The notes below the pieces were generated by a model that made no database searches, was not told the DNA's origin, and was given only the letters and a program-made list of their open reading frames with translations. Below are positions 1-9,099 of a stretch of 47,067 nt of DNA, piece after piece. The position numbers and the translations under genes are program-made. The first letter of the stretch is position 1. The number at the start of each line of letters is the position of its first letter. Source of the stretch: Bacteroidales bacterium (lineage in GTDB: Bacteria; Bacteroidota; Bacteroidia; Bacteroidales; UBA932); contig JAGBTG010000037.1 of NCBI GenBank assembly GCA_017631435.1, positions 1-47,067 on the forward strand, in the 5' to 3' direction.

Positions 1-99
1 AAATGTGAATATTTATTATACTGCTTGTCTTTTCAATATTTTCAATGAACTTTTTCCCTTTCATCCTTCCGGGCTGACCGCCCTTCCGTTTTGGGACCG

Positions 100-130
100 C
101 AAAGATACGGACTTTTTCGTTATCTCCAAA
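100..130 (-). promoter_or_regulatory. Promoter, minus strand, proximal of a tandem pair
   Basis: Read on the minus strand there is TTTG (127-130), a 19-nt spacer and TATCTTTG (100-107), a full match to the Bacteroidota sigma-A promoter pattern. An A/T tract (about 145-163) sits just upstream of the TTTG box, like an UP element. It drives transcription off the left edge of the window. Confidence 0.6.
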
Positions 131-213
131 TTTTTTCGCAATTTTTTTGAAAAAATTTTTCGTTTCAAAATTTCGAAGAACTTGTCCCCTACGCCTCTCT
201 CATTTGCGGGCTG

Positions 214-244
214 CAAAGGTAGACATTATTTCTTCAAATCCAAA
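214..244 (-). promoter_or_regulatory. Promoter, minus strand, distal of a tandem pair
   Basis: Minus-strand TTTG (241-244), a 19-nt spacer and TACCTTTG (214-221) form a second full promoter 114 nt upstream of the first and in the same direction. TACCTTTG is also the -7 box of the tRNA-Glu promoter in this window, which fits a stable-RNA promoter. Confidence 0.55.
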
Positions 245-337
245 CTTTTTTAGGAGTATTTTTTAGAATCTTTTTGTGGCTAGAATTTATATGGCTAATT
301 TTCAATATTTTACACTACCAAAAATTAGTTACAATTT

Positions 338-595
338 TTAAGCACTTTCCAATATCTTCTCCAACATCTGCGCAAGTTGGTCTGGACACGAGGTAGTTTT
401 ATTACCGCATGTGATTCCTTTCAGCCTGGAAATCACATCTTCCATTTTCATTCCTTTTACCAAAGAACACACCCCCTGAGTGTTTCCATGGCATCCTCCC
501 ACGAAATATGCCTCAGAAATTCTTCCTTGATCATCAATCTCAACATGAATCTGTCGGGAGCACACTCCTTGTGTATAATATTCGTATGCTTTCAT
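338..595 (-). CDS. TSCPD domain protein (TIGR03905-like)
   Basis: An 85-residue protein that matches the small stand-alone TSCPD family: an N-terminal beta-rich half with GVCSRQI, a central GGCHGNTQGVCSLVKGM segment and the hallmark T-SCPDQL near residue 70. Five cysteines (C12, C35, C43, C63, C70) suggest metal or cofactor binding; the same domain sits at the C-terminus of some B12-dependent ribonucleotide reductases. Biochemical function is unknown. It lies downstream of rplQ in the same direction but beyond a hairpin terminator, so it may be expressed separately or by readthrough. I saw no clear TAnnTTTG box in the short gap before it. Confidence 0.75.
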   Translation of the reverse strand: MKAYEYYTQGVCSRQIHVEIDDQGRISEAYFVGGCHGNTQGVCSLVKGMKMEDVISRLKGITCGNKTTSCPDQLAQMLEKILESA

Positions 596-630
596 TTTGT
601 TATTTTTATATATTGTTTTATTACAATATA

Positions 631-659
631 AAAGAGAGATACCTCAGGTACCTCTCTTT
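631..659 (-). terminator. Terminator of the ribosomal protein operon
   Basis: Inverted repeat of GAGAGGTACC and its complement (one imperfect position) 20 nt after the rplQ stop, followed on the minus strand by TTTTATA. It ends the rplP-rplQ transcription unit and separates it from the TSCPD gene. Confidence 0.75.
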
Positions 660-679
660 CATTTATGTGAGTGATGAAA

Positions 680-1153
680 TTACTCAGCTTTCTCCTCAGC
701 AGCTGGAGCCTCAACAGCAGCAGCTTTCTTAGCACGGCTTCTACGGGTAGTAGCTTTTTTAGCCTCTTTCTTAGGAGCTGAAGCTAGAGCTGCCTCGTTG
801 AAGTCTACCAACTCGATAATTGCCATATCTGCAGCATCACCTACACGGAAACCAGTTTTAAGGATTCTGGTGTATCCGCCTGGACGCTCTGCAATTTTAG
901 GAGCAATTACTCTGAAAAGCTCAGTAACAGCCTCTTTCTGTTTCAAGTAGCTGAATACTGTACGTCTAGAGTGAGTGCTGTCATCTTTAGACTTGGTGAT
1001 AAGCGGCTCAACGTACATACGCAAAGCTTTAGCCTTAGCAACAGTAGTCTCAATGCGTTTGTGTAGCAATAGAGACGATGCCATATTTGCAAGCATAGCT
1101 TTACGATGGCCACTTTTTCTACCCAAATGGTTGATTGCCTTATTGTGTCTCAT
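680..1153 (-). CDS. rplQ: 50S ribosomal protein L17
   Basis: Last gene of the operon. The N-terminus ([20 protein letters not shown]) is the typical L17 start and the core runs to about residue 115. The protein is 157 residues, longer than the roughly 120-130 usual in other phyla, because of an Ala/Lys/Glu-rich tail (from about residue 120). Such extended tails are common in Bacteroidota L17. L17 is a large-subunit protein near the peptide exit region. It follows rpoA by 6 nt, the usual alpha-operon order. Confidence 0.97.
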   Translation of the reverse strand: MRHNKAINHLGRKSGHRKAMLANMASSLLLHKRIETTVAKAKALRMYVEPLITKSKDDSTHSRRTVFSYLKQKEAVTELFRVIAPKIAERPGGYTRILKTGFRVGDAADMAIIELVDFNEAALASAPKKEAKKATTRRSRAKKAAAVEAPAAEEKAE

Positions 1154-1159
1154 TTTTTA

Positions 1160-2152
1160 TTACTTTTTTTCAATATTATACTTGGTAACGTCCATGCCGA
1201 ATGATAACTTAAGTCTATCAATCAACATATCAATTTCGGTTAGAGATTTCTTTCCAAAGTTTCTGAACTTCATTAGCTCTGATCTCTGGTGTGAAACCAA
1301 GTCTGCGAAAGTTTCAATCTCAGCAGCCTTCAAGCAGTTCAATGCTCTTACCGAAAGCTCCATGTCCGACAATTTTGTTAGAAGAAGGTGACGCATGCGC
1401 AATGACTCCTCGTCAAGCTCATTGCTTACAACCTCTGGAGCTGCCTCCAGGCTGATCTTCTCGTCAGAGAACAGCATGAAGTGGTGAATCAGGATCTTCG
1501 CAGCCTCTTTCAATGCATCTTTTGGATGAATTGAACCGTCTGTTGTAATCTCAAGATTCAATTTCTCATAATCTGTTTTCTGCTCTACACGCCAGTTCTC
1601 AACATTGAACATTACGTTCTTGATAGGTGTGTAGATAGAGTCAACTGGAATAGTTCCGAAAGGTGCTCCCTCTACTTTGTTCTCGTCTGCAGGAACAAAT
1701 CCTCTACCCTTGCCAATTCTCATATCTATAGAAAGCTTCACAGAAGGCTCCATAGAACAGATGTGTAGCTCTGGGTTTAGAACTTTAAATGAAGATAGAT
1801 GCTTAGAAATATCCTCAGCAGTAAAATCTTGCTTACCACTAACAGTTACAGTTATCACTTCGCTATCCTCACCCTCAATCATTCTCTTAAAACGAACCTG
1901 TTTTAGATTAAGGACGATGTCGATAACACTCTCAATTACACCAGGGATGGTTGCAAACTCGTGGTCTACACCGTGGATCTTAATTGAAGTGATAGCAAAA
2001 CCCTCAAGTGAAGATAACAATATTCTACGCAACGCGTTACCAATTGTAATACCATATCCAGGCTCTAGTGGTCTGAACTCGAATTTACCAAAGGTCTCGG
2101 TTGAGTCGAGCATTATTACTTTATCCGGTTTTTGAAATGCTAAAATTGCCAT
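1160..2152 (-). CDS. rpoA: DNA-directed RNA polymerase alpha subunit
   Basis: A 330-residue alpha subunit, normal for the family. The N-terminal domain (about 1-230) has the assembly segment [20 protein letters not shown] that dimerises and binds beta/beta'. The C-terminal domain (about 250-320) has [20 protein letters not shown] and the helix-hairpin-helix FGKKSLTEI, the part that contacts UP elements and activators. It lies between rpsD and rplQ, as in most bacteria. Confidence 0.98.
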   Translation of the reverse strand: MAILAFQKPDKVIMLDSTETFGKFEFRPLEPGYGITIGNALRRILLSSLEGFAITSIKIHGVDHEFATIPGVIESVIDIVLNLKQVRFKRMIEGEDSEVITVTVSGKQDFTAEDISKHLSSFKVLNPELHICSMEPSVKLSIDMRIGKGRGFVPADENKVEGAPFGTIPVDSIYTPIKNVMFNVENWRVEQKTDYEKLNLEITTDGSIHPKDALKEAAKILIHHFMLFSDEKISLEAAPEVVSNELDEESLRMRHLLLTKLSDMELSVRALNCLKAAEIETFADLVSHQRSELMKFRNFGKKSLTEIDMLIDRLKLSFGMDVTKYNIEKK

Positions 2153-2192
2153 TTTCTTTAATTTTTATTAGTGTTACGCTATAAGCAAGCTA

Positions 2193-2798
2193 TTACTTAG
2201 AGTACAACTCAACGATAAGCTGCTCGTTAATGGTCTCAGGAACCTCAGTTCTCTCAGGTGCATTCAAGAATTTACCTGACATTGAAGCTGAATCCCACTC
2301 CAACCAAGAGTATTTGTTAGCAGCACCAGCCAAGCTGTTCTGAACAACCTCCAAGCTCTTAGATCTCTCTCTAACGCCGATAACGTCACCTGGTTTTACT
2401 AGAGTTGAAGGGATGTTCATAGTCTCACCGTTCAACACAATGTGGCAGTGTGAAACCAACTGTCTTGCAGCAGCACGTGTAGGTGCAATACCCAATCTGT
2501 AAACCAAGTTATCCAAACGAGACTCCAACAAAATGATAAGGTTCTCACCAGTTTTACCTTTCATCTTAGCTGCTTTCTCGTATAGGTTACGGAACTGTCT
2601 CTCCAACAAACCGTAAGTATATTTTACTTTCTGTTTCTCTTTTAGCTGGATTCCGTACTCAGAAGATTTTTTTCTCTTCTTAGCCAAACCATGCTGTCCT
2701 GGAGGGTAATTTTTCTTCTCAAAACTTCTATCAGGACCAAAGATTGGCTCTCCAAATTTGCGGGCAATTTTTGTAGAAGGCCCAGTATATCTTGCCAT
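2193..2798 (-). CDS. rpsD: 30S ribosomal protein S4
   Basis: 201 residues. It starts [21 protein letters not shown] and lacks the cysteine zinc knuckle found in some S4 proteins (a C-minus form). The S4 RNA-binding domain is about residues 92-155, with [21 protein letters not shown]4 nucleates the 30S body and in many bacteria also represses its own operon by binding a leader. The 27-nt gap upstream is too small for an obvious E. coli type regulatory pseudoknot. Confidence 0.98.
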   Translation of the reverse strand: MARYTGPSTKIARKFGEPIFGPDRSFEKKNYPPGQHGLAKKRKKSSEYGIQLKEKQKVKYTYGLLERQFRNLYEKAAKMKGKTGENLIILLESRLDNLVYRLGIAPTRAAARQLVSHCHIVLNGETMNIPSTLVKPGDVIGVRERSKSLEVVQNSLAGAANKYSWLEWDSASMSGKFLNAPERTEVPETINEQLIVELYSK

Positions 2799-2825
2799 AT
2801 TAAATCTAATTTAAACTGTTATGAA

Positions 2826-3215
2826 TTAAACTCTACGGCGACCTTTTGGTCTACAACCGTTGTGTGGAAGTGGAGTAACGTCAATGATCTCAGTTACCTC
2901 AATACCTGCACCGTGAATAGTACGGATTGCAGACTCACGACCAGCACCAGGACCTTTAACATAAGCCTTAACTTTACGCAATCCCAAATCGAAAGCCACT
3001 TTAGCACAATCTGCTGCCGCTACCTGAGCTGCATACGGAGTGTTCTTTTTAGAACCTCTGAAACCCATCTTACCAGCAGATGACCAACTGATAACCTGAC
3101 CCAAGCTATTAGTTAGAGTCACAATAACGTTGTTAAATGTTGAAGAAATATGAGCCTCGCCATAAGCGTCAACCTTAACAACTCTCTTCTTACTAGATAC
3201 TGTTTTCTTTGCCAT
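2826..3215 (-). CDS. rpsK: 30S ribosomal protein S11
   Basis: 129 residues. The core is recognisable from [17 protein letters not shown] and the C-terminal [15 protein letters not shown] tail, which contacts the mRNA exit region of the platform. It lies between rpsM and rpsD with gaps of 14 and 27 nt. Confidence 0.98.
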   Translation of the reverse strand: MAKKTVSSKKRVVKVDAYGEAHISSTFNNVIVTLTNSLGQVISWSSAGKMGFRGSKKNTPYAAQVAAADCAKVAFDLGLRKVKAYVKGPGAGRESAIRTIHGAGIEVTEIIDVTPLPHNGCRPKGRRRV

Positions 3216-3229
3216 ATTCTTAGGTTCTA

Positions 3230-3607
3230 TTATTTAGTTGCTTTCTTCTTGTTTGCTACTGTTTTCTTTCTACCCTTTCTGGTACGAGCATTGTTCTTAG
3301 TGCTCTGACCTCTTACAGGAAGACCAAGTCTGTGACGGATACCTCTGTAACATCCGATATCCATAAGACGTTTGATGTTCAATTGAATAGCAGAACGAAG
3401 CTCGCCCTCAATTTTATACTCTTCTGCAATTGTTGCGCGAATTGCAGCGATTTGGTCGTCTGTCCAATCTTGCACCTTAATATTGAAATCAATACCGTTC
3501 TTACTAAGGATTTTTTTGGCAGAACTGTGACCAATTCCAAAGATATAGGTCAAACCTATCTCTCCACGTTTGTTTTTTGGTAAATCTACTCCGGCTATAC
3601 GTGCCAT
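3230..3607 (-). CDS. rpsM: 30S ribosomal protein S13
   Basis: 125 residues, starting [19 protein letters not shown], with the helix-two-turn-helix core and the C-terminal basic tail ([20 protein letters not shown]) that reaches the decoding region. S13 forms the head bridge to the 50S and contacts P-site tRNA. It is followed by rpsK. Confidence 0.98.
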   Translation of the reverse strand: MARIAGVDLPKNKRGEIGLTYIFGIGHSSAKKILSKNGIDFNIKVQDWTDDQIAAIRATIAEEYKIEGELRSAIQLNIKRLMDIGCYRGIRHRLGLPVRGQSTKNNARTRKGRKKTVANKKKATK

Positions 3608-3644
3608 AATTATTTATTTTATTCTTTATTGTTTACAATTGGAA

Positions 3645-3761
3645 TTATCCTTGGCGCATTTTGAACTTAGGGTTCTTTTTGCAAATTACATACAAACGAC
3701 CTTTGCGTTTTACGATCTTGCAGTCTTCACTACGCTTTTTAATGGATGCTTTTACTTTCAT
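3645..3761 (-). CDS. rpmJ: 50S ribosomal protein L36
   Basis: A 38-residue gene between infA and rpsM. It starts [19 protein letters not shown] and ends FKMRQG, the L36 pattern. Zinc-type L36 has a C-x2-C...C...H ligand set. Here only two cysteines remain (C14 and one in VICKK); the first Cys is Ser and the His is Phe, so this is a zinc-independent form. Start is the ATG at 3761, stop TAA at 3645. Confidence 0.95.
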   Translation of the reverse strand: MKVKASIKKRSEDCKIVKRKGRLYVICKKNPKFKMRQG

Positions 3762-3774
3762 TGTATTGTATTTT

Positions 3775-3993
3775 TTATTTGTATCTGAAAGAAATCCTTC
3801 CCTTTGTCAAATCGTAAGGGGACATTTCAACTCTTACTTTATCGCCAGGCAAGATTCTGATGTAGTGCATTCTCATCTTTCCTGATATATGAGCGATAAT
3901 TACGTGTCCATTGTCCAATTCTACTCTGAACATTGCGTTGGACAACGCTTCAACAATTGTTCCATCCTTTTCTATAGCAGATTGTTTTGCCAT
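3775..3993 (-). CDS. infA: Translation initiation factor IF-1
   Basis: 72 residues, the exact family length, one OB-fold domain: [20 protein letters not shown], then [20 protein letters not shown] and the [17 protein letters not shown] strand. IF-1 occupies the A site of the 30S during initiation. The order map-infA-rpmJ-rpsM is standard. Confidence 0.98.
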   Translation of the reverse strand: MAKQSAIEKDGTIVEALSNAMFRVELDNGHVIIAHISGKMRMHYIRILPGDKVRVEMSPYDLTKGRISFRYK

Positions 3994-4018
3994 ATTGTTT
4001 CCTTACAAATTAACGTTA

Positions 4019-4786
4019 TTAAATTTTATTTTCGATATAATCAAATGTTGTCAAGACATCAGCTTTACCGGCCCTCACCGCAACCATGAACTCAAAATGA
4101 GCCGACAGTTTTTTATCTACAGTGCTGACCTCCCAGCCATTCCTGTGAAGATAGATATCTTTCTTGCCTGCGTTGATCATAGGTTCAACGCAAAGAACCA
4201 TACCTTCTTGCAATTTTTTGCCGTTGCCGGCTTTTCCGTAGTTAGGAACTTCTGGTGATTCATGCATATTCTTTCCAATACCATGTCCAACCATCTCCCT
4301 CACTACTGAAAAACCATGCTTTTCGGCATATTGTTGTACCGTACTGCCTATGTCTCCCAATCTGTTACCGGCTATTGCCTTTTCAGCCCCCAAATATAGG
4401 GATTCTTTTGTAACTTTTAAAAGATTTGCAGCTTCGGCGCTTATTTCTCCAACAGGGAATGTATAGGCCGAGTCTCCATAAAATCCTTTGTAGATGGTTC
4501 CACAATCCACTGACACGATATCTCCTTCCTTAAGTTCATAGTCACTTGGAAAACCATGGACTACAAAATCATTTACTGAGATACACAGAGTGTAAGGGAA
4601 TCCGCCATACCCGAGAAATCCTGGGATTGCTCCATTGTCTCTGATGAAGGTCTCTGCCAATTTGTCGAGAGTTATTGTCTTAACTCCCGGAGCTATTGCC
4701 TTTCCAACCTCAGCCAAAGTCTTTGAAACAAGAATGGCATTTTCTCTAAGGATCTCTATCTCCTCGTCGCTTTTCAGTCTTATCAT
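4019..4786 (-). CDS. map: Methionine aminopeptidase, type I
   Basis: 255 residues. It removes the initiator methionine co-translationally. Metal-ligand motifs are visible in order: VDCGTIYKGFYGDSAYTF (two Asp), GHGIG (His) and VLCVEPMIN (Glu), with a final Glu in AHFEFMVAV. There is no N-terminal zinc-finger extension, so it is the short type Ia form. It is encoded 21 nt after secY. Confidence 0.97.
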   Translation of the reverse strand: MIRLKSDEEIEILRENAILVSKTLAEVGKAIAPGVKTITLDKLAETFIRDNGAIPGFLGYGGFPYTLCISVNDFVVHGFPSDYELKEGDIVSVDCGTIYKGFYGDSAYTFPVGEISAEAANLLKVTKESLYLGAEKAIAGNRLGDIGSTVQQYAEKHGFSVVREMVGHGIGKNMHESPEVPNYGKAGNGKKLQEGMVLCVEPMINAGKKDIYLHRNGWEVSTVDKKLSAHFEFMVAVRAGKADVLTTFDYIENKI

Positions 4787-4807
4787 TTCAAAAGAACTAT
4801 CAAAAAA

Positions 4808-6127
4808 TTACATTCCCGAACGGCCTTTAAGACGTCCTGTCTTCATTAAACCGTCGTAGTGGCGCATTAACAGATAACTCTCTATCTGTTGTAGAGTATC
4901 AAGAACTACTCCTACAAGGATCAACAAGCTTGTTCCACCGTAGAACTGTGCAAACTGGTTGTTGATACCAAGTTTCATAGCGAATACAGGCATGATTGCA
5001 ACCAAAGCCAAGAAAATTGATCCAGGCAATGTGATGCGCGACATAACTGCATCAAGATACTCAGCAGTTTTCTTGCCAGGTTTTACACCAGGGATAAAAC
5101 CGCCGTTTTTCTTCATCTCCTCAGCCATCATTGTAGGGTTTACAGTTACTGCGGTGTAGAAGTAAGTAAACGCCACAACCAACAAACCGAATATGAAGTT
5201 ATACCAGAAGCCTGTATAGTTACCAAGAGTGGCGGCTAATCCACGGGTAGCATCAAAGCTTGAAAGCATAATTGGGAATAGCATCAAAGCCTGAGCAAAG
5301 ATAATAGGCATAACTCCTGCCGCATTAACTTTCAAAGGAATGTACTGACGTACTCCACCATACTGTTTGTTGCCTACAATTCTCTTTGCATACTGTACCG
5401 GAATTCTTCTGGTTCCCTGAACAAGTGCAATAGTTGCAACAAACACAAAGAACAGGATAAGAATCTCAACGATAAGCATTAGCAAACCGCCTGTAGTCTG
5501 GCTGAGTCTTGTACCGATCTCAGCTGTAAGAGCATAAGGTAGTCTTGCAATGATACCCACCATGATGATTAGAGAAATACCGTTTCCTAAGCCGCGGTCA
5601 GTAATTCTCTCACCAAGCCACATGATGAACATGGTACCGCCAATAAGAACTATAGTAGCAAATAGGTTAAAAGAAAATCCTTTAATCAAAAATGCTGTCT
5701 CTGGCAACTGTGTGTGCAAGTTTGTAAGGTAAGCTGGACCCTGCAAAGCCAAAATCACGATTGTCAGATAACGTGTCCACTGATTCATCTTCCTGCGACC
5801 GCTCTCGCCCTCGCGCTGCAATCTCTGGAAGTATGGAATCATAATTCCCAAGAGCTGAATTACGATAGATGCCGAGATGTAAGGCATTACACCAAGGGCA
5901 AAGATCGAAGCATTTCCGAATGCACCACCTGAGAACATATCCAACAAGCCCATTAGGCCGTCAGCAGTCTGTGCCTCCAGATTTGCAAGCTGCGTAGGGT
6001 CGATACCTGGGACAACAACAAAGCTTCCCAATCTATAGACCAAGAGTAGCAACACAGTGTAAACTATTCTGTTGCGCAGCTCTTCAATCTTGAAAATATT
6101 CTTAATAGTTTCAATTAATCTTTTCAT
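4808..6127 (-). CDS. secY: Preprotein translocase subunit SecY
   Basis: 439 residues with about ten hydrophobic spans, the channel of the SecYEG translocon. Seen are the N-terminal cytosolic helix before RIVYTVLLLLVYRLGSFVVVPG, the plug region FSGGAFGNASIFALGVMPYI, and the loop RRIPVQYAKR that contacts SecA or the ribosome. It follows rplO by 7 nt, as in spc operons generally. Confidence 0.98.
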   Translation of the reverse strand: MKRLIETIKNIFKIEELRNRIVYTVLLLLVYRLGSFVVVPGIDPTQLANLEAQTADGLMGLLDMFSGGAFGNASIFALGVMPYISASIVIQLLGIMIPYFQRLQREGESGRRKMNQWTRYLTIVILALQGPAYLTNLHTQLPETAFLIKGFSFNLFATIVLIGGTMFIMWLGERITDRGLGNGISLIIMVGIIARLPYALTAEIGTRLSQTTGGLLMLIVEILILFFVFVATIALVQGTRRIPVQYAKRIVGNKQYGGVRQYIPLKVNAAGVMPIIFAQALMLFPIMLSSFDATRGLAATLGNYTGFWYNFIFGLLVVAFTYFYTAVTVNPTMMAEEMKKNGGFIPGVKPGKKTAEYLDAVMSRITLPGSIFLALVAIMPVFAMKLGINNQFAQFYGGTSLLILVGVVLDTLQQIESYLLMRHYDGLMKTGRLKGRSGM

Positions 6128-6134
6128 CAGTTAA

Positions 6135-6581
6135 TTAGATTAGTGTTGTAGAACCCTGTGCAGCCTCAATCTTAGCTACAGCTGATTTAGAGAAAGCATG
6201 AGCAGTTACATCCAACTTAACGGTAAGCTCACCGTTACCCAATACTTTAACCAAATCCTTTCTTGCTACAAGACCGTTCTCAATCATAGTATCAACAGTG
6301 ATTACTGTTAGACCAGTCTTCTCGCTCAATGCCTGCAATGTTGCAAGATTTACAGCTTTGTATTCTACTTTGTTTGGATTGTTGAATCCAAATTTAGGCA
6401 GACGTCTCTGGATAGGCATCTGACCACCCTCAAAACCAAGTTTACGAGAGTAACCTGAACGTGACTGAGCACCTTTGTGACCACGAGTTGATGTTCCACC
6501 GTGACCTGAACCCTCACCACGACCAATTCTTTTCTCTCTTCCAATAGAACCCTCTGAAGGTTTTAATGTATGTAATTTCAT
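6135..6581 (-). CDS. rplO: 50S ribosomal protein L15
   Basis: 148 residues. The glycine/arginine-rich N-terminal arm (IGRGEGSGHGGTSTRGHKG) threads into 23S rRNA, followed by the GQMPIQRRLPKFGF motif and the L18e/L15 globular domain. It lies between rpmD and secY. Confidence 0.98.
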   Translation of the reverse strand: MKLHTLKPSEGSIGREKRIGRGEGSGHGGTSTRGHKGAQSRSGYSRKLGFEGGQMPIQRRLPKFGFNNPNKVEYKAVNLATLQALSEKTGLTVITVDTMIENGLVARKDLVKVLGNGELTVKLDVTAHAFSKSAVAKIEAAQGSTTLI

Positions 6582-6597
6582 TGCTAAATCCTCTTAA

Positions 6598-6780
6598 TTA
6601 GTTGATTTCTTCTACTTTTACAAGGTGTAGAACTTTCTCGATCATTCCTTTATAAACAGGAGTCATCTCCAATTCTACAGAGTGTCTGATACGGCGGAGT
6701 CCTAGAGACTGCAAACAAGCAATCTGTTTCTGTGAAGCTCCGTTCTTACTTTTAACCTGAGTAACTTTAACTTTTGCCAT
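6598..6780 (-). CDS. rpmD: 50S ribosomal protein L30
   Basis: 60 residues. The start is set at the ATG at 6780 ([11 protein letters not shown]) because the family begins there; an upstream in-frame Met adds seven residues of no family resemblance. The [20 protein letters not shown] helix is diagnostic. L30 is absent from some bacterial lineages but is normal here, between rpsE and rplO. Confidence 0.95.
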   Translation of the reverse strand: MAKVKVTQVKSKNGASQKQIACLQSLGLRRIRHSVELEMTPVYKGMIEKVLHLVKVEEIN

Positions 6781-6793
6781 AATCATTACCTCC

Positions 6794-7312
6794 TTAACCA
6801 TTAAATACTTTGTTCATGTGGATACCTCTCAAACCAGCAACAGTATAAGCATCTCTCAACTCTGCAAGAGCAGCAACTGTAGCTTTTACAAGGTTATGAG
6901 GGTTTGAAGAACCTTTAGATTTAGCCAAAACGTCGTGAACGCCTACTGACTCAAATACTGCACGCATCGCACCACCCGCTTTAACTCCTGTACCGGCAGC
7001 AGCTGGTTTCATGAATACGCTTGCGCCACCAAATTTAGCGGTCTGCTCGTGAGGAATAGTACCTTTGAATACTGGAACTTTAACAAGGTTCTTTTTAGCA
7101 TCCTCAATACCTTTTGAGATAGCTGTAGTTACCTCGTTAGCTTTACCCAAACCGTATCCTACTACTCCATTCTCATCACCTACAACAACTATTGCTGCAA
7201 AACTGAAGTGACGACCACCTTTTGTTACTTTTGTAACTCTTCTTACTGCAACTAGTCTATCTTTAAGCTCTAGCTCGGTAGTTTTTACCTTTTTTACATT
7301 CATATTTGCCAT
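6794..7312 (-). CDS. rpsE: 30S ribosomal protein S5
   Basis: 172 residues. The double-stranded-RNA-binding-like N-terminal domain includes [19 protein letters not shown], followed by [10 protein letters not shown] and the C-terminal domain with [16 protein letters not shown]5 shapes the mRNA entry tunnel and affects decoding accuracy. It is preceded by rplR (6-nt gap) and followed by rpmD. Confidence 0.98.
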   Translation of the reverse strand: MANMNVKKVKTTELELKDRLVAVRRVTKVTKGGRHFSFAAIVVVGDENGVVGYGLGKANEVTTAISKGIEDAKKNLVKVPVFKGTIPHEQTAKFGGASVFMKPAAAGTGVKAGGAMRAVFESVGVHDVLAKSKGSSNPHNLVKATVAALAELRDAYTVAGLRGIHMNKVFNG

Positions 7313-7318
7313 AGTTTC

Positions 7319-7681
7319 TTAGAATTTAAGACCACCCTCGCGAGCGGCATCAGCCAAACTTTTAACTCTACCATGATAAAGGTTACCTCCACGGTCAAAT
7401 GCAACCTCAGTAATACCTTTAGCAAGAGCGCGCTCTGCAGCAGCTTTACCAACCAAAGCAGCAACCTCTACTTTAGTTTTACCGTTTGCCTGCTCAGCGA
7501 TTGCTTTATCTCTTGATGAAGCAGCAGCAAGTGTAACGCCGTTTACATCATCGATCAACTGCACGTAAATCTGGCAGTTGCTTCTAAATACACACATTCT
7601 TGGTTTCTGAGCTGTACCATTAACCACTTTACGAATGCGATAATGTATTCTTTTCTTTCTTTCAATTTTATTAATAGCCAT
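7319..7681 (-). CDS. rplR: 50S ribosomal protein L18
   Basis: 120 residues, binds 5S rRNA. Typical segments are [20 protein letters not shown], the IYVQLIDD strand and the C-terminal [20 protein letters not shown]. It lies between rplF and rpsE. Confidence 0.98.
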   Translation of the reverse strand: MAINKIERKKRIHYRIRKVVNGTAQKPRMCVFRSNCQIYVQLIDDVNGVTLAAASSRDKAIAEQANGKTKVEVAALVGKAAAERALAKGITEVAFDRGGNLYHGRVKSLADAAREGGLKF

Positions 7682-7696
7682 AAAACCTTCTCCTTA

Positions 7697-8257
7697 TTAT
7701 TTAGCGCCAGCTGATTTACCAGCCTTACGACGTAGTTGTTCACCAACAAACTTAATACCTTTACCTTTGTATGGCTCAGGTTTGCGCAATGAGCGAATTT
7801 TAGCAGCAACCATACCCAATAGCTGTTTGTCGCAGCTCTTAAGTACTAGGATAGGGTTAGCACCCTTCTTAACTGGCTCTGCCTCACCTTTGATCTCTGC
7901 AGGCAACTCAAAGTGGATGTCATGAGAGAAACCAAGGTTGAACTCTAGGATCTGGCCTTTAACCTCAACACGGAAACCAACACCAACAAGCTCCTGTCTT
8001 GTCTGGAAACCGGTTGAAACTCCAACAACCATGTTGTTGATTAGAGCACGGTACAAACCATGCAATGAACGATGGCGCGGCTGATCTGTAGGTCTTGTTA
8101 CAGTCACTACGCCTCCCTCTACAGCGACTTTGATGTCAGCGTCAACTTTCTGTGACAACTCGCCTAGCGGGCCTTTGACCTTAACCACGTTATCGTTACC
8201 TACAGTAACTGTTACTCCTTGTGGAAGGCTTACAGGTAATTTTCCTATTCTTGACAT
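7697..8257 (-). CDS. rplF: 50S ribosomal protein L6
   Basis: 186 residues with the two tandem L6 domains. The N-terminus is MSRIGKLPVSLPQGVTV, and the C-terminal signature is KPEPYKGKGIKFVGEQLRRK. L6 lies by the sarcin-ricin loop and GTPase centre. It is followed by rplR 15 nt on. Confidence 0.98.
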   Translation of the reverse strand: MSRIGKLPVSLPQGVTVTVGNDNVVKVKGPLGELSQKVDADIKVAVEGGVVTVTRPTDQPRHRSLHGLYRALINNMVVGVSTGFQTRQELVGVGFRVEVKGQILEFNLGFSHDIHFELPAEIKGEAEPVKKGANPILVLKSCDKQLLGMVAAKIRSLRKPEPYKGKGIKFVGEQLRRKAGKSAGAK

Positions 8258-8285
8258 AGTAAAAAATGGTGTTAATTAATAAAGA

Positions 8286-8681
8286 TTAGTAAACATAACA
8301 TAGTACCTCGCCACCTACATTAAGAGTTCTAGCCTCTTTATCAGTGATGATACCTTTGTTAGTTGAAAGAATTGCAATACCCAAACCGTTCAATACTCTA
8401 GGCATAGTAGCTACGCCAGCGTACTGTCTCAAACCAGGTTTACTGATACGGATGATTTTTTTGATTGCTGATTTTTTGCTCTCAGGATGATATTTAAGAG
8501 CGATTTTGATAGTGTTGAAAGGAGTACCCTCAACTACTTTGTAACTTAGGATGTAACCCTTCTCATGTAGAACGCGGGTCATCTCTACTTTCATTTTTGA
8601 CGCAGGAATCTCAACCACCTTGTGGCCAGCAAGCGCTGCATTACGGATTCTTGTCAAAAAGTCTGCTATTGGATCAGTCAT
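8286..8681 (-). CDS. rpsH: 30S ribosomal protein S8
   Basis: 131 residues: MTDPIADFLTRIRNAALAGH at the start and the C-terminal RVLNGLGIAILSTNKGIIT motif that binds the central domain of 16S rRNA. In E. coli S8 is the autogenous repressor of the spc operon. Here its gene is preceded by the only large gap in the operon (123 nt), which contains hairpins (separate entry). Confidence 0.98.
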   Translation of the reverse strand: MTDPIADFLTRIRNAALAGHKVVEIPASKMKVEMTRVLHEKGYILSYKVVEGTPFNTIKIALKYHPESKKSAIKKIIRISKPGLRQYAGVATMPRVLNGLGIAILSTNKGIITDKEARTLNVGGEVLCYVY

Positions 8682-8705
8682 TTTTAAATGGTTTTTTTAG
8701 AAATC

Positions 8706-8791
8706 GACTCCCGTGGGAGCCCGATATCCAACGTTAATACTTTTTTTATTTTATATAACAGAAGGTGGCATCGCATTTATAATGCAATGCT
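8706..8791 (-). promoter_or_regulatory. Structured gap between rpsN and rpsH
   Basis: Genes in this operon are mostly 3-30 nt apart, but 8682-8804 is 123 nt with no small gene that I can support. It holds a strong inverted repeat of GCATCGCATT and its near-complement around 8768-8791 and a shorter one, CTCC...GGAG, at 8708-8719. Between them lies an A/T-rich stretch. It could be an RNA control site, an internal promoter region or a processing site; nothing decides this. Confidence 0.4.
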
Positions 8792-8804
8792 CACCTGTAT
8801 GTTC

Positions 8805-9074
8805 TTACCAGCTAGCCTTGTGAACGCCAGGGATAAGTCCTTTGCTGGCCATCTCACGGAACTGAATACGGCTGATACCGAAAATACGCATGTATCCTTT
8901 TGGTCTACCAGTAAGTGAGCAACGGTTGTGCTGACGAACTGGGCTAGAGTTTTTAGGAAGTTTGTCAAGAGCAGCGTAATCGCCAGCCTCTTTCAACTGT
9001 TTGCGTTTCTCAGCATATTTGGCACATAGTTTTGCACGTTTTACCTCACGTGCCTTCATTGATTCTTTTGCCAT
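8805..9074 (-). CDS. rpsN: 30S ribosomal protein S14
   Basis: 89 residues, the longer zinc-independent form. The signature [13 protein letters not shown]-like block is present (residues about 55-67, [19 protein letters not shown]) without the CxxC pairs of the short zinc form. The C-terminal end [11 protein letters not shown] is typical. It follows rplE by 25 nt. Confidence 0.98.
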   Translation of the reverse strand: MAKESMKAREVKRAKLCAKYAEKRKQLKEAGDYAALDKLPKNSSPVRQHNRCSLTGRPKGYMRIFGISRIQFREMASKGLIPGVHKASW

Positions 9075-9099
9075 TATCTTTCCTCTTTAGTTATTCGTA

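Larger units (their letters stand above)
1..337. other. Gene-free left edge with outward promoters
   Basis: I see no convincing coding sequence here. The stretch is very A/T rich around 120-175 and contains two complete minus-strand promoters (listed separately) that fire toward position 1. The minus-strand sequence from about 99 to 1 would be the transcribed leader of something left of the window. Two stacked strong promoters, an A/T tract between them and a long untranslated leader are what a ribosomal RNA operon start looks like in Bacteroidota, but the rRNA itself is not in view, so this is inference. Confidence 0.5.

Noticed and set aside
5-253. Open frame of 82 codons at the left edge
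   Set aside because: It runs through two promoters and A/T tracts, has low-complexity Phe/Lys composition and no homology I can see.
8682-8804. A missed ribosomal protein gene in the rpsN-rpsH gap
   Set aside because: No frame of more than about 25 codons fits on the minus strand and no r-protein is expected there.
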